A model generated the notes under the pieces. It was given only the letters and a program-made list of their open reading frames with translations, was not told the DNA's origin and made no database searches. The position numbers and the translations under genes were made by a program. Shown one piece after another: positions 55,402 to 64,000 of a DNA stretch of 64,000 bases. The DNA comes from Tethya wilhelma (lineage: Eukaryota > Porifera > Demospongiae > Tethyida > Tethyidae): positions 4,929,019-4,993,018 of the forward strand of contig CAXIPT010000008.1 of the NCBI GenBank assembly GCA_964030475.1. The letters run 5' to 3'. The stretch's first letter is position 1; the number at the start of each line of letters is the position of its first letter.

Positions 55402-55662
55402 TTCTGTTCTATATTATCTGCTGTCCTTTGCGGCGCCTCTGTGCTAAATAATTGTTGGGTGTGTACACTGTCTTTTTTACGTGTAGTCTGGTCTTTAGTC
55501 TATAGTACAACATGATCAGTATTCATGGTGTGAGTGTAATGTGGCGTGGTACACGGTACTACATGGTATAGATTCATGATCTTGACAAAGAAAATAAATA
55601 AACTTGCATTACATGCATGCACATACAAGTACTGTTAATGTAAATACACTGATTATTGAATA

Positions 55663-60869
<5,207 letters not shown>

Positions 60870-61317
60870 TTCTTGAGGGCTTTTGTGGTGGTGTTTGTTG
60901 GTAGTGGCATAAAGTTTTGATAACAAAAAATTCAAGGAATTTAAATCCAAAGTAAGTAACTGAGACAAGTGATAGCTAGAGGTTTTTATCTTTTAACATG
61001 ACTTCTTATAAACATTTCAGCTAGTAGCTTACTTTGACTGTTTTATTGATGTATTTCACGGTCCCAGTCTCATTTTCATCCCACAATTCAATCATACCTA
61101 AGTACATGTGGGCGTGACACGTGTTTAACCCCAACCTAACTGAATTATGAGTAAGCAACAAATAAAGGGTTAAACTTTTTAGTGCAGCTCCGCCTATGAT
61201 TAATTGCACACTCTGAAAACAAATATAAATGTACACACACACACACATACACACAAACACACACACATATACACACACACACATAAACACACATAAATAC
61301 ACACACAGAAACATTTT

Positions 61318-62536
61318 TTACAAAGTGTGCAGAACTTGAAGGACTTGGTGGACAGTTCCTTTTGCAGTGAGCGAATCCAGCACTTTACTCGGCCTACAGA
61401 TGTACAACAATCAACTACATAAACCCAACAACACAAATCATGTCTTGGCAGTTGCACTCACTTCATCAGAAATGCTATGAGAATATCTGCACAAGATTTG
61501 GGGAAATAGCTCTGCCTTGCTACATGCTTCAGAGCTAGTAATGGTCCTTCCACCTCCTTCACAGGTTGGAACTTCTTGTCCTCTGACTGAGGGAGAAAAA
61601 AGGAAAAAAAAGGAAGAAAAAAAAAAAAAAGAAAAAAAGAAAAAAGCTCACACAAACTACCGATTTCTAAATCTTATTTTCAATATCACAAGATACATTG
61701 CAAGCAAAGACACATACTTTTATTAATCCAACTTGAACAAGAATTTCATTTAAGAGTTCACCGACCCTTCCACCTTGGCAAACAGGCTCCAACAAAACAT
61801 CTACAAAAACAAACAAATAAGCAAAGAAAAGGTTCAGCCAGACAACTCTTATATCAGACACCTTCCTTCCTTACCTGTTGTGCTCTCGACAGCATTCTTC
61901 ACGTTATCGGGACACTCGTCCACATAACAGTTGGCTACCTTAACATAAAGTGCCGCCACTTCAGTGACTGGCGGAGAAGGCTCACTGTGTCCCTCTGTGA
62001 GCGATGGTGGTGATGATGGGGTGGGTTTGGTCAGTGTGTCTAGGATGAGCTGCGCACGGTGGTTGCCGAGGGCAACCAGGTTGTCCCCTGAGGGGGATTC
62101 CAGGTACTCCTCAATGGTAACCTTATCGTGTGTATAACAATATTATTATTGATGTATAGTTACCCATAATGATTGTGTGTAGCAGCAAAACACTATTTCA
62201 TTATTGCCTTGTATGGTAATAGATTATAATGCAGCTGCATAAACTAAGCTTTACACAAAACAAGAGATATAATGAAACACACACTGTATTGTTTTGTACA
62301 TTATCAAAGGTCAGAAGAAAGGTCAATGCACAGCATAATGTAATGGTGACAATTTGATACTTAAAGATGAGAAAACAAAACAAAAAAACTAGGCAGAAAT
62401 GAATTTTTATAATAATTGCGATTTGTTAGAAGCTTGGTGGACGCTATAATGCCATTGACTCTAACTGTTTAGTCACGTCTTCTGTAGCCTAAGGGGAAAT
62501 TGGGAAACGGGTAAACCATCACAAAGCTTCTAACAA

Positions 62537-62620
<84 letters not shown>

Positions 62621-64000
62621 ACAAAGACAAAGCATTGTACGAAACTCACTGTTTTCAAATCTTCTTTCTCTTTAGACGGTGTCTCCTCTCCTACTGCTGC
62701 TGCTGGTTCTCCCTTAGAGTTCACTTCAGTTCCCCCCTCCTCTTCATTCTTGGCCATTGATTCATCCTCACCATCTGACTGTTCTCCATCTTCTTCTTCT
62801 TCTTCTTCTTCTTCATTATCCTCCAAACCTTCGTCATCGCTGAGGCTCTCCAAGGCATCAACCAGTCCTTTGGCTTCCAGTGACGATCTGATCAGTTCAA
62901 TACCATCCTCTCCAAAACAATTACCTAGTGGTAGAATACATCAAGATATCAGACATTAACTAATGTAAATATAGGGGAGAAATTGACAAACACAGATCTG
63001 TGATAAGACAGGTAGGTGTACCATTTAAGTCAATGCACTTGATGCTGCCTTTGTTGGCTAAAGAATCCACCACAGCCATCCCTGCATTTTGGTCCAATTC
63101 TCCATAACTCAAACGTAAAGTCTACGCAATCACAAAAGGAGAAGGCACAATAAGAGTAAGTGTACACACCGACTACTATCTTTCTCACCTCTAGCACTTT
63201 GCTTCCATCTTTAATGGCAGCTGCTAAAGCCACAGCTCCCTCTGATCTTACCAAACAATCACCAAAATCAATCTCTTTGAGCTTTTGAAGACTGGGAATA
63301 ATATCAGCCATTGCCTGGGCTCCTTCCTCTGTGAATGTATTGTCGTTTAAATCAATTACCTACATCAGAGAATAAGGCAGGAGATTGGATCAAATGAGAG
63401 ATGTTTGAGATTGAACTGGCTAATAACGAACCTCAAGATTAGTGTTCTTAGAGAAAGCCTGTGCTAGTGCACAGATCCCATCTGGATTGATTCCATCCTG
63501 AGGCATTGATACGTGTACCAATGAACCAAGAACCTGAAAGAGAAGAAGTTTACAAATCACAGTTGCTCCACACATGCATATGGACAGAGACAGCAGGCAT
63601 ACCTCAAAGACGTTTGACAAGGCAGTTGCTCCTACATTTTCCAGTCTGTTTCGCCCACACACAAACACCTCAAGAGCTAGTTTCTGACCGGCCTTCAACG
63701 CTTCTTCATGACACTCAAGAAGAGCTTCTGATAACATCTAACAAAAAAAAACAACAATCAACAGATCATCTTACCAAGCTGCAAAGATATTGCATTCAAG
63801 GACATTGTATACATAGATGCAAGACACCAAGATACATTAGCAGTAGGTAGACAGGAAGGAAGAAAAAGAAAGGCTTACACTCCCTCCTTTGCTTCCAAGA
63901 CCACAGTTGTTCAGTTTGAGCACTTTAAGCGTGAAGCAAGAAGGACTGGTCAGCAGTGTAGTGATCCCTTCCACGCCAGTCGGACCAAATGCATTATCAC
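61318..64000 (-). CDS. RANGAP1: Ran GTPase-activating protein 1 (N-terminus off window)
   Basis: Stimulates GTP hydrolysis by Ran in nucleocytoplasmic transport. Exons on the minus strand encode the later leucine-rich repeats: [16 protein letters not shown] (near 63900), [73 protein letters not shown] and [17 protein letters not shown]. These are nearly word for word the vertebrate pattern. An acidic stretch follows ([20 protein letters not shown], near 62780-62850) and then the C-terminal helical domain. Its SUMO-acceptor-like motif IKSED is split by an intron (IK at about 61720, SED at about 61585). The final exon ends [11 protein letters not shown] at 61318. The first LRRs and catalytic Arg region lie beyond 64000. 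(CA)n microsatellites fill 62537-62619. Confidence 0.95.
61605..61650. repeat. A-rich (GAAA)n tract in a RanGAP1 intron
   Basis: An AGGAAAAAAAGGAAG to poly-A stretch beside the exon encoding [14 protein letters not shown]. On the coding strand it is the polypyrimidine tract of that acceptor. Confidence 0.85.
62537..62619. repeat. (CA)n microsatellite in a RanGAP1 intron
   Basis: Two CA runs broken by one extra C near 62573, upstream (+ sense) of the acidic-region exon. Confidence 0.9.

Overview
The window is nuclear DNA of an animal. Multi-exon genes with GT-AG introns encode families diagnostic of Metazoa: a Grainyhead transcription factor, a Rel/NFAT-type transcription factor, STIM, a TNF-receptor-like protein, a TRIM-NHL protein and a GRXCR1-like protein. 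Genes are packed tightly (intergenic gaps often 150-900 bp), most introns are short, and CA/GT and CT/GA microsatellites are abundant. Compactness plus lineage-specific tandem families suggests an early-branching animal, most plausibly a demosponge such as Amphimedon; this is inference, not proof. Seven isolated N positions (5908, 30574, 44725, 46428, 51914, 58378, 59086) mark unresolved assembly points, several of them inside microsatellites. I saw no rRNA, tRNA or CRISPR.

Layout. 0-3.8 kb: 5' part of a PGM2-type phosphopentomutase/phosphoglucomutase (-), with a 363-bp tandem duplication in one intron. 4.6-11.8 kb: complete grainyhead-like gene (+). 12.8-14.7 kb: single-exon TRIM-NHL E3 ligase (-), divergent from a single-exon secreted alpha/beta-hydrolase-like protein (14.9-16.4 kb, +). 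16.6-18.4 kb: peroxisomal NUDT19-type CoA diphosphatase (-), divergent across a 181-bp promoter from a secreted endonuclease/exonuclease/phosphatase-fold protein (18.5-20.7 kb, +). 21.6-32.6 kb: PP2A methylesterase PPME1 (-), inflated by a 4.5-kb first intron, head-to-head with the NFAT-like Rel gene (32.9-36.3 kb, +). 37.5-38.8 kb: TNFR-like receptor (+). 39.2-42.9 kb: calnexin (-).

43.0-51.8 kb is the most unusual stretch. It starts with a large foldback element (two ~490-bp inverted arms) and small hairpin elements. Four tandem paralogues of an unrecognised four-transmembrane family follow (A to D, all +). The outermost copies look truncated: A lacks its 5' exons and D lacks its 3' three-TM exon. 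A small unrelated gene lies antisense inside an intron of copy B.

51.9-64 kb: a single-exon secreted papain-fold (LRAT/PPPDE-like) protein (-), a small acidic protein (+), a GRXCR1-like glutaredoxin/zinc protein with a long charged tail (-), the ER calcium sensor STIM (-), and RanGAP1 (-, truncated by the window edge).

Functional links. STIM (store-operated calcium entry), calnexin (ER calcium-binding chaperone) and an NFAT-like factor (a calcium/calcineurin effector in vertebrates) sit within 30 kb. The other genes are mostly unrelated housekeeping or signalling genes, so this linkage may be chance. Exon boundaries below were worked out by hand. Reading phase sums correctly over the whole CDS for grainyhead, NUDT19, the EEP protein, NFAT-like, TNFR-like, four-TM genes B, C and D, GRXCR1-like, STIM and the small acidic gene.
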